Of a stretch of 40,175 nucleotides of DNA, positions 6,339 through 15,700 are shown piece by piece. The translations under genes and the position numbers were made by a program. The stretch's first letter is position 1. Every line of letters starts with the position of its first letter. Source of the DNA: JALGWA01 sp964604955. Its GTDB lineage: Bacteria > Arandabacterota > Arandabacteria > Arandabacterales > JALGWA01. The notes beneath the pieces are model-generated. The model did no database searches, had not been told where the DNA came from, and saw only the letters and a program-made list of their open reading frames with translations. The DNA is taken from the NCBI GenBank assembly GCA_964604955.1, contig CAZSBE010000014.1, forward strand, positions 1-40,175, in the 5' to 3' direction.

Positions 6339-7996
6339 AGGTCCTGCGTCGTAACGGGGAAATGTATGGTGAAGACGGCGCCATCGCCGGGCTTGGAATC
6401 AACTGATACCCTGGCGTGGTGGTTTTCGATTATGCTGGCGCATGTCACGAGACCGTAACCGTGGCCATGCTTCTTGGTGGTCTGGCGGGCCTTGAAGAGG
6501 CCGCCCCTGATCTCGGGCTTTATGCCGGTGCCGTTGTCCGATACGGTGAGCACGACTTCCCCCTCGTCCGAGCAAGTACCCACTGTGATTTCGCCCCTCG
6601 AGCGGCCGGCCTCTGTTATCGCCTCGGCAGCATTGTTGAGGAGGTTCAGGAGGAGCTGCGCGATCTGGTCAGGGTCGATCATGAGGTCGGGCAGATCATT
6701 GTCGAGCTCCGGGGTAATGGTAATGCCCTTGAGACGGTGCTGTCCGGATATGAAAGACGTCACATCGACAATCACGCTGTTGATACTTGATGTCTGCTTG
6801 TCTACCGCGAGCTTACTATAGTCCATGAGACCGGACGCGAATTTTTCGAGGTTTTCTACTGTCGACTTGAGCTTGTCCAGATTGTCATTGGCCTTGTCCC
6901 CGTCACCCCTGTTTACCGCCACCTGCGTCAGCTCCAGCCCGCCGAGTATGAGGCCCAGAAAGTTCCTCAGCTCATGTGAAATGCTTGAGGCCATGACGCC
7001 CCGGTCAGCCAGCTGCTGGAGATTGAAGAGCCTCATCTCACTTTCTTTCTGCTGTGTGACATCGTCCAGCGTCATAATGAGATCGGTCCCGTTTTCGTCC
7101 CCCTCCCTGCTCTCGCTCATCCGCAAGTTGTACACGCGCGCGCCTTCCCCTGACCCGGCAACCACATTTCTGGCTCCCGGCATGCCGCAGCCGACTTTGG
7201 CGGTCATCGCCTCGCGGAGGAGATTGCCGAACACCTCCGGGGGGAACAGCTCCTCTATCGCCTTGTCCGGAAGGCAATCCGCGTCCACGATGTCCGGCCT
7301 GAACGTCTTCAGTATTTTGAGACCCGCCGCATTGATTTTTTTCAACCTGTTCCCGGCATCGAACACGAAGACGCCCTGCTTGACGCTGTTGAGGATGTCG
7401 ATATAGTACGTATTCAACCTTGCGATTTCCCAGAACAGGTAGGTGTTCGCGAGGAATGGAGTAATCGTGCCGACGACTGCTATCAGAAGGTCGACGTCCT
7501 CCTGGCCGAAAGCCTTGCCGGTGACTCTGTCACCCATCCCGATTATCCCCAGCAGGTCGTCGTCGTGAACGAGAGGGCAGGCAAGGCTGACGCCCCGCTC
7601 CCTGAGCACCGGGATGACTCCCGAATGCCTGTCAGAGAGGTCGAGATCCTGAAGTTTGCAGGCGTCCCGCCCCGAAAGCAGCACGGCGCAGTTTTCACTT
7701 GAGATATCCAGACACGCCAGGTCGCCCTGTTTCCGGAACCGCCCCGTTGCGAAGAAAGTCTGGCCGCCCGCACCCGAGCGCGGCCTCTTCAGTATTGCTA
7801 CGGTGTCGCCAACGGAGAACTGGCCGCACAGCGTCATGAGCAGCACGCTCATGAGGTGCTTGAAATCGGGCTTTTCTGAGAACTGCCTCGCGAGCTTGGA
7901 TAGCGCGTCGAGGGCCAGCAAACGCCTCTCAAGCGGTTCCCTGCCGTCATCCATTACGGCCACCGAAGCGGCATTTTTCTCCGGGCAATCTGACAT
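6335..7996 (-). CDS. Soluble GAF-PAS sensor histidine kinase
   Basis: The ATG at 7996 overlaps the STAS-gene stop (TGATG), indicating coupling. The 553-residue product has no membrane segment. A GAF-like domain spans ~30-185, a PAS-like domain ~195-315 ('ILNSVKQGVFVFDAGNRLKKINAAG'), then a HisKA segment with H341 in 'SISHELRNFLG' and an HATPase_c domain with an N box 'LLLNLLNNAAEAI', G1 'DNGTGI' and G2 'GHGYGL'. It should autophosphorylate at H341 in response to a cytoplasmic cue. No response regulator is encoded in the window, so its partner is elsewhere or it acts on the partner-switch proteins. It is the sixth and last gene of the minus-strand operon that begins with the giant secreted protein. 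Confidence 0.93.
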   Translation of the reverse strand: MSDCPEKNAASVAVMDDGREPLERRLLALDALSKLARQFSEKPDFKHLMSVLLMTLCGQFSVGDTVAILKRPRSGAGGQTFFATGRFRKQGDLACLDISSENCAVLLSGRDACKLQDLDLSDRHSGVIPVLRERGVSLACPLVHDDDLLGIIGMGDRVTGKAFGQEDVDLLIAVVGTITPFLANTYLFWEIARLNTYYIDILNSVKQGVFVFDAGNRLKKINAAGLKILKTFRPDIVDADCLPDKAIEELFPPEVFGNLLREAMTAKVGCGMPGARNVVAGSGEGARVYNLRMSESREGDENGTDLIMTLDDVTQQKESEMRLFNLQQLADRGVMASSISHELRNFLGLILGGLELTQVAVNRGDGDKANDNLDKLKSTVENLEKFASGLMDYSKLAVDKQTSSINSVIVDVTSFISGQHRLKGITITPELDNDLPDLMIDPDQIAQLLLNLLNNAAEAITEAGRSRGEITVGTCSDEGEVVLTVSDNGTGIKPEIRGGLFKARQTTKKHGHGYGLVTCASIIENHHARVSVDSKPGDGAVFTIHFPVTTQDL

Positions 7997-8343
7997 CAAC
8001 CCACCCCTTGCAGGTGATACTCACGCTCCGCTTCTTCCCGCGACTTGATCGTGAGGTAATCACAGAGGTCGAGCACATCGAGTATATGCACGATTTTATC
8101 GCTGGGGCCGCAGAGGACGATGTCTCCCCCAGTCTCTCTGGAGGCTTCAACGGTCCCCAGGATCGAACCCACGCCGGCGGATGAGAGGAACTCCAGTTCG
8201 TCCATGTCTATCAATATGTTCTTAAAGCCCCCTCCCTGAGCCGCACATATCGCCTCTGTCATCTCATGAGCGTTGGTGTTGTCCAGGACCTTTCCCGGGC
8301 TGAGGACTGCAGTGTCGGTCCCCATCTTCTTCACTGAGATCAT
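7996..8343 (-). CDS. STAS-domain anti-sigma-factor antagonist
   Basis: This 115-residue protein is a single STAS domain of SpoIIAA/RsbV type. The phospho-acceptor loop reads 'LEFLSSAGVGSIL'; S55 aligns with S56 of RsbV and S58 of SpoIIAA. In the family the unphosphorylated form binds an RsbW-like kinase and frees its target, and an SpoIIE/RsbU phosphatase resets it. Both partners are encoded just upstream. Start and stop overlap both neighbours by single bases (TAATG and TGATG), so stoichiometric synthesis is likely. Confidence 0.93.
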   Translation of the reverse strand: MISVKKMGTDTAVLSPGKVLDNTNAHEMTEAICAAQGGGFKNILIDMDELEFLSSAGVGSILGTVEASRETGGDIVLCGPSDKIVHILDVLDLCDYLTIKSREEAEREYHLQGVG

Positions 8344-9125
8344 TAGAGATGCCCTCCATTGCCGGTGATCTTCTTCTTCAGATTGAGTATGTTGAGACGG
8401 CCGTCCTCTCTCTCGTAGGAAAGGCCGTCCACGAGTCTCTTGATCATCGCGAGACCAAAGCCCTGTCTCTGCCTGCTCCTCATGGCCCTTCTGGGATCGA
8501 ATTCGGTCGCGCGACTGGTTGGATCGAAATGCGGGCCCGGGTCCTCGAATCGCAGCTCGAACACTCCCTCCCGGGGTGCCACCGTCAGATTTATCGACTC
8601 CCCCTCCTCGAGCTCTCCGTGGAGCCGGATATTTGTGGTCACTTCATAGAAGACGGTCTCCAGGTCGAAGGCGAGAATCTCTCCAAGGTTGAGCCCCACG
8701 AGGTAGTCATGCAGTTTCCGCATGGCTCCCGTGATCCCATCGGCCGTTGGCTCGACCTTCAGCATTAGCACAGGGAGCGCAGCAGCGTCCGGGTCGGGCT
8801 CTCCCACCCCTCTCCTTGCCTCCACCCCGTCCCGCTCGGTGGCAAAAAAATCATAGAGGTCCAGGACCATAAGGACGCGCTGGAGCCCATATGTGACCGA
8901 CGTGAGTTTGACCGGGACCCCGGCCTCCTCGCACCTGTTCCGCGCCTGCCAGAGCGCGTTTATGTGAGTGGAGGACGCGTGATCGAGAAGCGAGCAGTCC
9001 AGCAACACCTCATCCGGTGAATCACGCAAACGGTCCTTCAGCTCCGAATAGAACCCCGCCAGGGTCTCCCCATCGATGTCAATGGGGACCGGAAGGGTGG
9101 CGGTCCTCTCAGCCCTGATCGACAT
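8343..9125 (-). CDS. STAS-like domain fused to an RsbW-type serine kinase (HATPase_c)
   Basis: ATG 9125 is preferred to ATG 9131 because GGAGAGG then sits 7 nt upstream. The 260-residue product has an N-terminal STAS-like domain (~1-95) and an anti-sigma-factor-type HATPase (~120-255) with N box 'ETVFYEVTTNIRLHG', G1 'EDPGPHFDP' and G2 'RQGFGLAMIKRL'. In the STAS part a serine (S52 in 'HASSTHINAL') is kept, but the glycines that normally follow are His and Asn, so it may be a degenerate regulatory domain. RsbW-type kinases bind a target, usually a sigma factor, and phosphorylate a STAS protein. Having substrate-like and kinase domains in one chain suggests cis regulation (inference). It overlaps the phosphatase gene by 17 nt. 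Confidence 0.9.
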   Translation of the reverse strand: MSIRAERTATLPVPIDIDGETLAGFYSELKDRLRDSPDEVLLDCSLLDHASSTHINALWQARNRCEEAGVPVKLTSVTYGLQRVLMVLDLYDFFATERDGVEARRGVGEPDPDAAALPVLMLKVEPTADGITGAMRKLHDYLVGLNLGEILAFDLETVFYEVTTNIRLHGELEEGESINLTVAPREGVFELRFEDPGPHFDPTSRATEFDPRRAMRSRQRQGFGLAMIKRLVDGLSYEREDGRLNILNLKKKITGNGGHL

Positions 9126-10716
9126 AGGCATTCCTCTCCATGTTCTCTTCTACCTTATCGGCGACCGTGCCCGTCCATTTGAGCGCCAATAGCGTAATAT
9201 CGTCATATTGTGGGGCCTCACCCACGAATTCCCCGTGGTCGGCCAGCACGTGCTCAACGAGTCCGGCCGCGCCGAGATCTTTGTAAGCCTCGACCATACG
9301 CGCGAATTCCTCGATGCCGAGTTCATTGTGGGACGCGTCCTGGGCTTCATTCATACCATCGGTGTACTGTATGAGCCAGTCGCCGGGCCCAAGCGTGAGC
9401 TCGCGGCATTCCACCCGCTTCTCGTATACGTCGGGCGGCACCATGCCGAGGGGATAGCCCTTGGTCTTGATAAGCTGGGCCGCACCCGCTTCCTTGCTCA
9501 TAACCAGTAGCGGGTTGTGCCCCGCTGAAGCGTAGCTGAAGCGGCCGTCTCTCCGGTCAAGTACGCCGAAGAACATAGTGACGAACATGCCTTTCTTGAT
9601 GTTCGGCAGCAGCCTCTTGTTGACTTCGGTCAGCAGTCTGCCGGGCTCAATGAAGGACCTGGACAGTTCCTTCACGATGTCGCGCGTCATCAGCATGACC
9701 AGCATCCCGGGAAGCGACTTGCCCGACACATCAGCCACCAGGATGCCGAGGCGGTGCTCGTCGAACTCGATGAAGTCGTAGTAGTCTCCACCGACTTCTT
9801 TCGCGCTCCTGTATGCCCCGGCGATCTCGAAGCGTTCCCCGCACGGGTACTTTCTGGGCAGTATATTGGCCTGTATTTCGCGCGCGATTTCGTATTCTCT
9901 TTCCATTCGCTCCTTGTCCAGAAGCGACTGCTTCGCCATGTTGAGTTTCGAACCCATGACTCTGAGGGTTTCGGCCAGGTAGCCGAATTCGTTCTTGCTC
10001 CTGACCGGGATGTCGATGGACAGGTTCTCCAGATCCACTACCTTGAGATGGTCCGTGATCGTGCCTATGGGTCTGAGTTTACGCTGCAGCACCAGAATCG
10101 TCCCCGGTATGCCGATGAGAACCATAACGGCAGTTATGTAGGCAACGGTGAGCATAGAGGCCTGCTTGGCCTCCAGAATCGGCTCGGCGGAGGCCGCTAT
10201 GGCGAGGGTCCCCAGCCTCACGTTGTTCTGCTCGATTCCCACCGAGATGTAAATCGTGTCGGAGACCAGGGCGAATCTCTCATTGGACCGAAGCATGTCG
10301 GCAAACCCGCTCGCCGTGATCCCTCTCATCTGCTGGGCCCCAACGACCTTCTTGATATCCGTATGCGCGAGGAAGACGCCGTTGTCCCCGGTTATTCCCG
10401 CCCAGTAAACGTCCGTGTTGTCGTCGGCGAGTTTCTTGCAGATGTCATTGAGGAGCAACGCGTCTGGGCCGCCGGCTGCGATTATGTGCTTCCCCGCGGG
10501 GCTCGAATACGACCGCGCCTGGACCAGCAGCTTATCCACGACGTTCCGGGTAACCGTCTTCGCGTACTGGCTGGAAATGACATAGCCGGTCACAAGCATA
10601 AGCACTACGATGATGGCGGAGACGTACATCGCAAACTCGACCCGGATCGATTTCTTGAACTGCGAAGGCTCGGGCCACGCGTCGCCTTCCAGAGTGCCGC
10701 GTCTATCTTTGCTCAT
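9109..10716 (-). CDS. Membrane-bound SpoIIE/RsbU-type PP2C serine phosphatase with sensor and HAMP domains
   Basis: The 535-residue protein has a first membrane helix at ~28-48, an extracytoplasmic sensor region (~50-185, probably Cache/PAS-like), a second helix (~190-212), a HAMP-like linker ('LRPIGTITDHL', 'IPVRSKNEFGYLAETL'), a coiled coil that ends in 'YEIAREIQANILPR', and a SpoIIE phosphatase domain (~300-520). Metal-binding aspartates are visible in 'GGDYYDF', 'VADVSGKSLPG', 'YTDGMNEA' and 'PQYDDITLL'. 'EIQANILPR' is typical of RsbU-like phosphatases. It should dephosphorylate the STAS protein encoded two genes downstream in response to an envelope signal. Its start overlaps the barrel-TPR gene by 14 nt. 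Confidence 0.94.
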   Translation of the reverse strand: MSKDRRGTLEGDAWPEPSQFKKSIRVEFAMYVSAIIVVLMLVTGYVISSQYAKTVTRNVVDKLLVQARSYSSPAGKHIIAAGGPDALLLNDICKKLADDNTDVYWAGITGDNGVFLAHTDIKKVVGAQQMRGITASGFADMLRSNERFALVSDTIYISVGIEQNNVRLGTLAIAASAEPILEAKQASMLTVAYITAVMVLIGIPGTILVLQRKLRPIGTITDHLKVVDLENLSIDIPVRSKNEFGYLAETLRVMGSKLNMAKQSLLDKERMEREYEIAREIQANILPRKYPCGERFEIAGAYRSAKEVGGDYYDFIEFDEHRLGILVADVSGKSLPGMLVMLMTRDIVKELSRSFIEPGRLLTEVNKRLLPNIKKGMFVTMFFGVLDRRDGRFSYASAGHNPLLVMSKEAGAAQLIKTKGYPLGMVPPDVYEKRVECRELTLGPGDWLIQYTDGMNEAQDASHNELGIEEFARMVEAYKDLGAAGLVEHVLADHGEFVGEAPQYDDITLLALKWTGTVADKVEENMERNAYVDQG

Positions 10717-12736
10717 AGGACATCTCCCGCAGTTTGCTTATCTCGTGTTCCGTACGCTTGATGTAGTTTTCTATCTCCGCGCTGTCGGGCGCGATCCGCG
10801 TCGCCTTCTTCCAGACGTCGACCGCTTCGTCGAGCTTGTTCTGCGTGTAGAGCTCGACGCCGAGGAACTTGTAGGCGTCGACCAGGTAGTCGCGCACCGA
10901 CATATACCCGGCCACCAGAGCCTCGACCTTCTCCCATTCGACTACTGCGTCGGAGAGCCGGCCCTCCTCGAAGAGCCGCTGGCCCCGCTTGTATGTCGCA
11001 GCGACCTCCTTCTCCATCTCCGGACTGAGCTTCTCCGCCGGGTCAGCGGCCGGCCTCCCCTCCGGTATTCCCGGGTCAGACGGGGGCTGCCTGCGCTCGG
11101 TCTGCGCTATTATCCGGCTGCCGAGGCTGCCGCACCAGGGGTGATCCGGGAACCGGACGGCCGCCGAGTCAAGGTCCGCCTTTGCGGCGCGATAGTCGCC
11201 GCGAGAGAAGGCGCCTTCGGCCGCGGCCCGCCAGTACGCAAACTCCGCTCTCTTGAGCGCAAGCCGCACTCTCGAGTCGTCGCCGGCCACCCTGGAGAGC
11301 GAACGCGTTACCACCAGCGCCTCATCGATCTCGCCGTAGCTCGTGAGCGAATCGGCCATCGTGAGGCCCCTCGAGATTTCCTGTTCGCGGGACACGCTGG
11401 CCTCCACCGCCGCATCCGCTTCTTCAAGGAGGGCCGTCGCCGGGTTCGATCCCGGCCTTATCGAGAGCGCCAGGTTGGCAAAATACCTCGCGCCGAGGTA
11501 GTCGCCCGAGTCGAACCGCGCGCGTGCCTCATCCATATTCTGGGCGTATGCTCTTATCGATTCTTCCTGCTCGAGTCTTGCCCGCGTCGCCTGGACCAGC
11601 TGCGCGACCTCTACCGTGTCCATGTCGGCGCCGGTGGCTATGAACAGGGCCCTTTCATAGAGCATGACCGCCTGGGCGAGCTCACCCGCGGCCGCCGATC
11701 GCTCACCCCGCCCGACCAGGTCCTCGAACATATCGCGGTTGGATTCGGCGAAGCGCTGGCCCAGAAGATCGTTGAACTCCGCCTCTCTGCTCTCCTCGCG
11801 GTTTCGCCGCTTCTCGCTCATTGGCATACCGAAGCCAGCAGTTATGCTGAATGTGTGCATGATTCCCAGGTCGCGGTCGACCAGGGCGTAGTCGAATCCC
11901 AGGTATTTATAGAAGAGGCCGAATCCGAAGGAAACGTCACCGCCCTGCAACCCCGCCCGGACATCGAGAGTGTTCTGGAGACTGTATTCGATGCCCACCG
12001 CCGTTTTGACGCCCAGGTCCTCGACCTTGGCCAGCCTGCCGGAGAGCACCACGCGGTGGCCTTCAGTCCCGGCCGGCAGGACCTTTATGGATACGCCGCC
12101 GTCGATCGAATAGGGATACGTTATGCTCTGCTCGTCCAGTTTGATACTGGGCCTGATGAGGTTTCGCCCCACTACCACCGCGCCGACTTCAGGCACCCTC
12201 TCACTTCCCGGGTGGAAACGGCGCCCGGCCGCCAGCGTCAGCCCCGGCGATGACGTGGCGCTGTATGTGTCCGGGGAGTGCTGCTCGACTGTGATTGCAG
12301 CACCGATGTCGTATTGGGCCACCGTGTGGCCGTACCCCACGTAAAGCCCGAGCCGGCTGTCGCTTATCCGGCCGATATACAGGTTGCTCGCGTCGCGCTT
12401 CTCGATTCCATCTATGCCGAGTCTGAAGATGCCGGCGCCGAAGCTGCCGATATCCAGGGTCGGCACGGCGAAGCCGAAGTACTCGTAGCCCGCGTCTGAG
12501 TCATAGAGGCCGCTGTGGAATGCCTCGAATGAATAGCGCTCCGCCAGCGCGAGCCCCGCGGGGTTCCAGTACACGGCCGCGCTCGGGCCGCAGTAGATGA
12601 GATCGGCGGTCCCCAGCCCAAGGGCTCTCGAGCCCGCACCCAGGCTGAACGGCGACTCGGTGCCGCCGTCGTCGGCGTGCGCGGCCGCTCCGAAAAGGAG
12701 TACCGCGCAAATCGTGCCTGCTAGAATCCGTCTCAT
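10703..12736 (-). CDS. PorV/UPF0164-like outer-membrane barrel with a C-terminal TPR-like half
   Basis: The ATG at 12736 overlaps the stop of the giant gene (ATGA); an in-frame ATG at 12805 would read 23 extra residues before the signal peptide (MRRILAGTICAVLLFGAAAHA). The 677-residue product has a beta-barrel-like half (~25-300) with the 'YWNPAGLAL' signature (NPA at 58-60) typical of PorV/UPF0164 proteins, then a helical half (~305-677) of TPR-like repeats, such as 'GELAQAVMLYERALFIATG' and 'LDEAVDVWKKATRIAPDSAE'. PorV shuttles type IX substrates to the cell surface. Coupling to a giant protein with a type-IX-like C-terminus suggests a dedicated export or anchoring partner (inference). The TPR half, predicted periplasmic, could link the barrel to the phosphatase sensor encoded next. 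Confidence 0.88.
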   Translation of the reverse strand: MRRILAGTICAVLLFGAAAHADDGGTESPFSLGAGSRALGLGTADLIYCGPSAAVYWNPAGLALAERYSFEAFHSGLYDSDAGYEYFGFAVPTLDIGSFGAGIFRLGIDGIEKRDASNLYIGRISDSRLGLYVGYGHTVAQYDIGAAITVEQHSPDTYSATSSPGLTLAAGRRFHPGSERVPEVGAVVVGRNLIRPSIKLDEQSITYPYSIDGGVSIKVLPAGTEGHRVVLSGRLAKVEDLGVKTAVGIEYSLQNTLDVRAGLQGGDVSFGFGLFYKYLGFDYALVDRDLGIMHTFSITAGFGMPMSEKRRNREESREAEFNDLLGQRFAESNRDMFEDLVGRGERSAAAGELAQAVMLYERALFIATGADMDTVEVAQLVQATRARLEQEESIRAYAQNMDEARARFDSGDYLGARYFANLALSIRPGSNPATALLEEADAAVEASVSREQEISRGLTMADSLTSYGEIDEALVVTRSLSRVAGDDSRVRLALKRAEFAYWRAAAEGAFSRGDYRAAKADLDSAAVRFPDHPWCGSLGSRIIAQTERRQPPSDPGIPEGRPAADPAEKLSPEMEKEVAATYKRGQRLFEEGRLSDAVVEWEKVEALVAGYMSVRDYLVDAYKFLGVELYTQNKLDEAVDVWKKATRIAPDSAEIENYIKRTEHEISKLREMSYEQR

Positions 12737-15700
12737 CGGATGACCATGACCTTCCTTCTGCAGCTCTCCACCCTGCCCGAGGCATATGCCGCCGTTATCC
12801 GGCACAAGTATGTTCCCGGCAGGACGGCGAGATTTTCCGCGTTAAGGCCAGCCCACGTATCCTCCTGGTGCGCCCCCTGGGACCTCTCGGAGTCGTAAGC
12901 CACCTTCTTCACCAGGTCACCGGTGATTGTGAATATCTCTATGTCCACGCGCGCGCTCTCATCTATGTAGAAACCGATGGTTGTCTCCTCGCCGCGCGAC
13001 GGGTTAAACGGGTTGGGGTAGTTGGTGAACGAGCCGGAAAGATTGTCCGAGGCTATTGATATCTCCGCGCTCCTCAGCGGGAAACCTGCTCCCGGAACAT
13101 CAGGGTGCGCAGTCGTGTCAAGATGCCGGTCCGCCAGCGTCATGAAGGCGGCGGTCTCAAACTCTATCAAGTAGTTCCCCGCCTCCGCGTGAGGACGCAG
13201 ATCACATGCAATCTTCAGGGTATGCTCGGTTCCTCTTGCAATGACGTACTCCGCCCCGGGGCAGAGCACGATGCCGGTACCGGCAAACGCGCTGTCCGTC
13301 CCCATGACCACATCACCTGACAGCAGGTGAACGGCGCTGAAGACATCGGCTGCGGCAAACGGCTCGTCGCCTGATGCAGTTCTTCTCAGGACATTGCCGG
13401 TCAGATTCACCAGCACCAGGTCCCCCTGCGGGCTGGAGGTTTCGTACCTCAGATCGCCGATGAAGACCGTAATGCCCTTCTCTCCCGGAACGCCGATCCG
13501 CGCCGCGACCGGCACCATCTCAAGCGCGGGCGTTCCCGCCGGCAGGTAGATGCCGGTACAGGCGGTTTCGAAGGGGAAAGCGCTGTCGCAGCCCGGAGCC
13601 CACTCCGTACCGGGCTTTCTGGCTGGATCCGTGGCGTCCACAATGCCGATCATGCTCGCATCATGCAGTCTTATCAGGAAGTGGTCGTAGGGGGCGTCGG
13701 CTTCGATGTCCGCCAGGAGGTCGATCGCGACATTCTCGCCCGGCGCCACCGCCAGCCCTCCATCCCCGAAACGGAACACGGTATAGCCGCCCTGGACCTC
13801 GATGGAAGAGGCATAATGTGCCGGGCCGCCCGATACGGCGAAGCCGGTCCGGTCGAAAAGCTGGTAGGGATCAAGTGACCTGGCGAGCGTGTCGATCACC
13901 GACACCTTAACACTCGTGACGAGAACGGATGAGTACGCGTCCCCGGCATCGTAATCGACGGACAGCCGGACAAGCGGTACCGAATCGTCGCCGGCGATAA
14001 TCGACTCGGGCAGGCGGGAACTCAGACAGATGCCGGGACTCGACGCCGGACGCATGAGCTCTGCAACGCCTGATGTCATTGGGAATACAGGCTGCACGAC
14101 GCCCCCGGCCGTGTCCGCAATCGCGGGCACTGTCGACCCCGAACTGAGATCTCTGAGCACGAACCGGCTGCTGTCGCATATCGAGAGCCCGAAGCAGGCA
14201 TACGGCGACTCGTCTTTCAGCGTTGCCTCGATCTTCACCGTATCCGCCTGGCCCGGGCTCACCACGAGAGGTGATGTGAACCACAGCGTGACCAGCGTGA
14301 CGGTTGGATCGAAAGCGTCGAGTTCTCCCAATGGTGTTTGATGTTCAAGGAACCTCACGCTCTCTACGAGGTCGGCCGCATACAGTGGCGAACCAACGGC
14401 GTCCGTGAATTCGAAGGACAGTCCCGTGAACTTGATCTGCGAGTTTCCGGTTGCGCCGTAGTGTCTCAGTATCACCTGCATCAGGGCGACATGCTCCTGC
14501 CCGTAGTTGGCCTGGCCGCCGAGCAAGGGCAGATGCGACACCGCCAGGTGCCGGGTCGGGTCGTTGATGGCACACGACGCCGTTTTCAGAGGGAATATGA
14601 CACTGGGATCGACAGGCACCTCGATGCCCGTGTTGCTGTCGCGGAAACGTACGGAGTTTTGGCTTTCCAGGGACAGAGCAAAGGCCGTGGCAACCGCCGA
14701 GCTGTCGATGTCCACGCGAAGCGACAGGATCTGCTCTTCGCCCGGGGAGATGACCGCAGGCTCCACGAACTCGAGCAGAACGGAGGACCCGGAACCAAAT
14801 GACTCTACGATAGCGATATTGGTATAGCCGACAGCCAGGACCATGCGCTCGAACACATCGCCCGCTGCCTGCCCCTGGCCTAATCCGTTCTTCACATCGA
14901 CGCGGAGGCTGTCGAGCCTCACGGGCGCGCAGAGCGGAGAAATGCCCGCGTGGTGATATCTCACGCTTAGCGGGAAGACATGTGACTGGCCCCGCGTCAC
15001 TGCGGTCGGTATCGAGCTGATCATCTGTACAATTACGCCTGTAGGGACGGTCTGAACCTCAACCCGCTCGGTTTCAACCGTCGCCGAGGACTCCGGCTCG
15101 ACGGAGGAGAAGGCTTTGAGCTGCCAGAAGACTTCTCCATGATCTGCGGCTGTGTAGTCGTATTCGAAGTGCGCTGTCTGTCCGGACTCCAGATCCGCCG
15201 GGCCGGCATTGACCCCTTCGATTTCCAGCACACCCGGGTCTCCAACGACCGTGGCCTCACAGTAGATGTTCTCGAGATATGAGGGGAGTATGTTGGTGAC
15301 ATGAACCTTGAGGTTTATCTCCTGGCCTACAGAGTACCGCGTTCGCTGCAGTTCATAGGTGACGCGCAGGCCCGAACTCGAGATCACGAACATCTGCTCG
15401 CTCACCAGCGGCGTATCGACGGGCCCGTCGTTGCGAGAGGCATACTGGAAGCCCCCGACCGGTACGACCGCGCGGAAAGATGAATTGGGCGCGGCGCCTA
15501 TCGCGACGTCGCCCGTCAGGAACATCGCCGGCGCTCTACCGTCCACGACGATTTCCATGCCGTTGACCGTCCAGCGGCCGTCCGCGTACGAGAACGTTCC
15601 CGACATCCGGTCCGCAGGCTGCCATTCGCCGTCGCCGTTCTGGTCGACCCACAGTTTGAGATTGGTTATGTCGGCCCAGCCGGCGCTCCCGCTGTTGACG

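Noticed and set aside
11440..11456. A tRNA T-arm-like sequence (CCGGGTTCGATCCCGG)
   Set aside because: It lies inside the barrel-TPR coding sequence, reads as normal protein there, and has no acceptor, D or anticodon arms around it.
10610..12253. A 547-codon open frame on the plus strand
   Set aside because: It is antisense to the barrel-TPR and phosphatase genes, has no ribosome-binding site and reads as random Arg/Leu/Val-rich text, typical of high-GC shadow frames.
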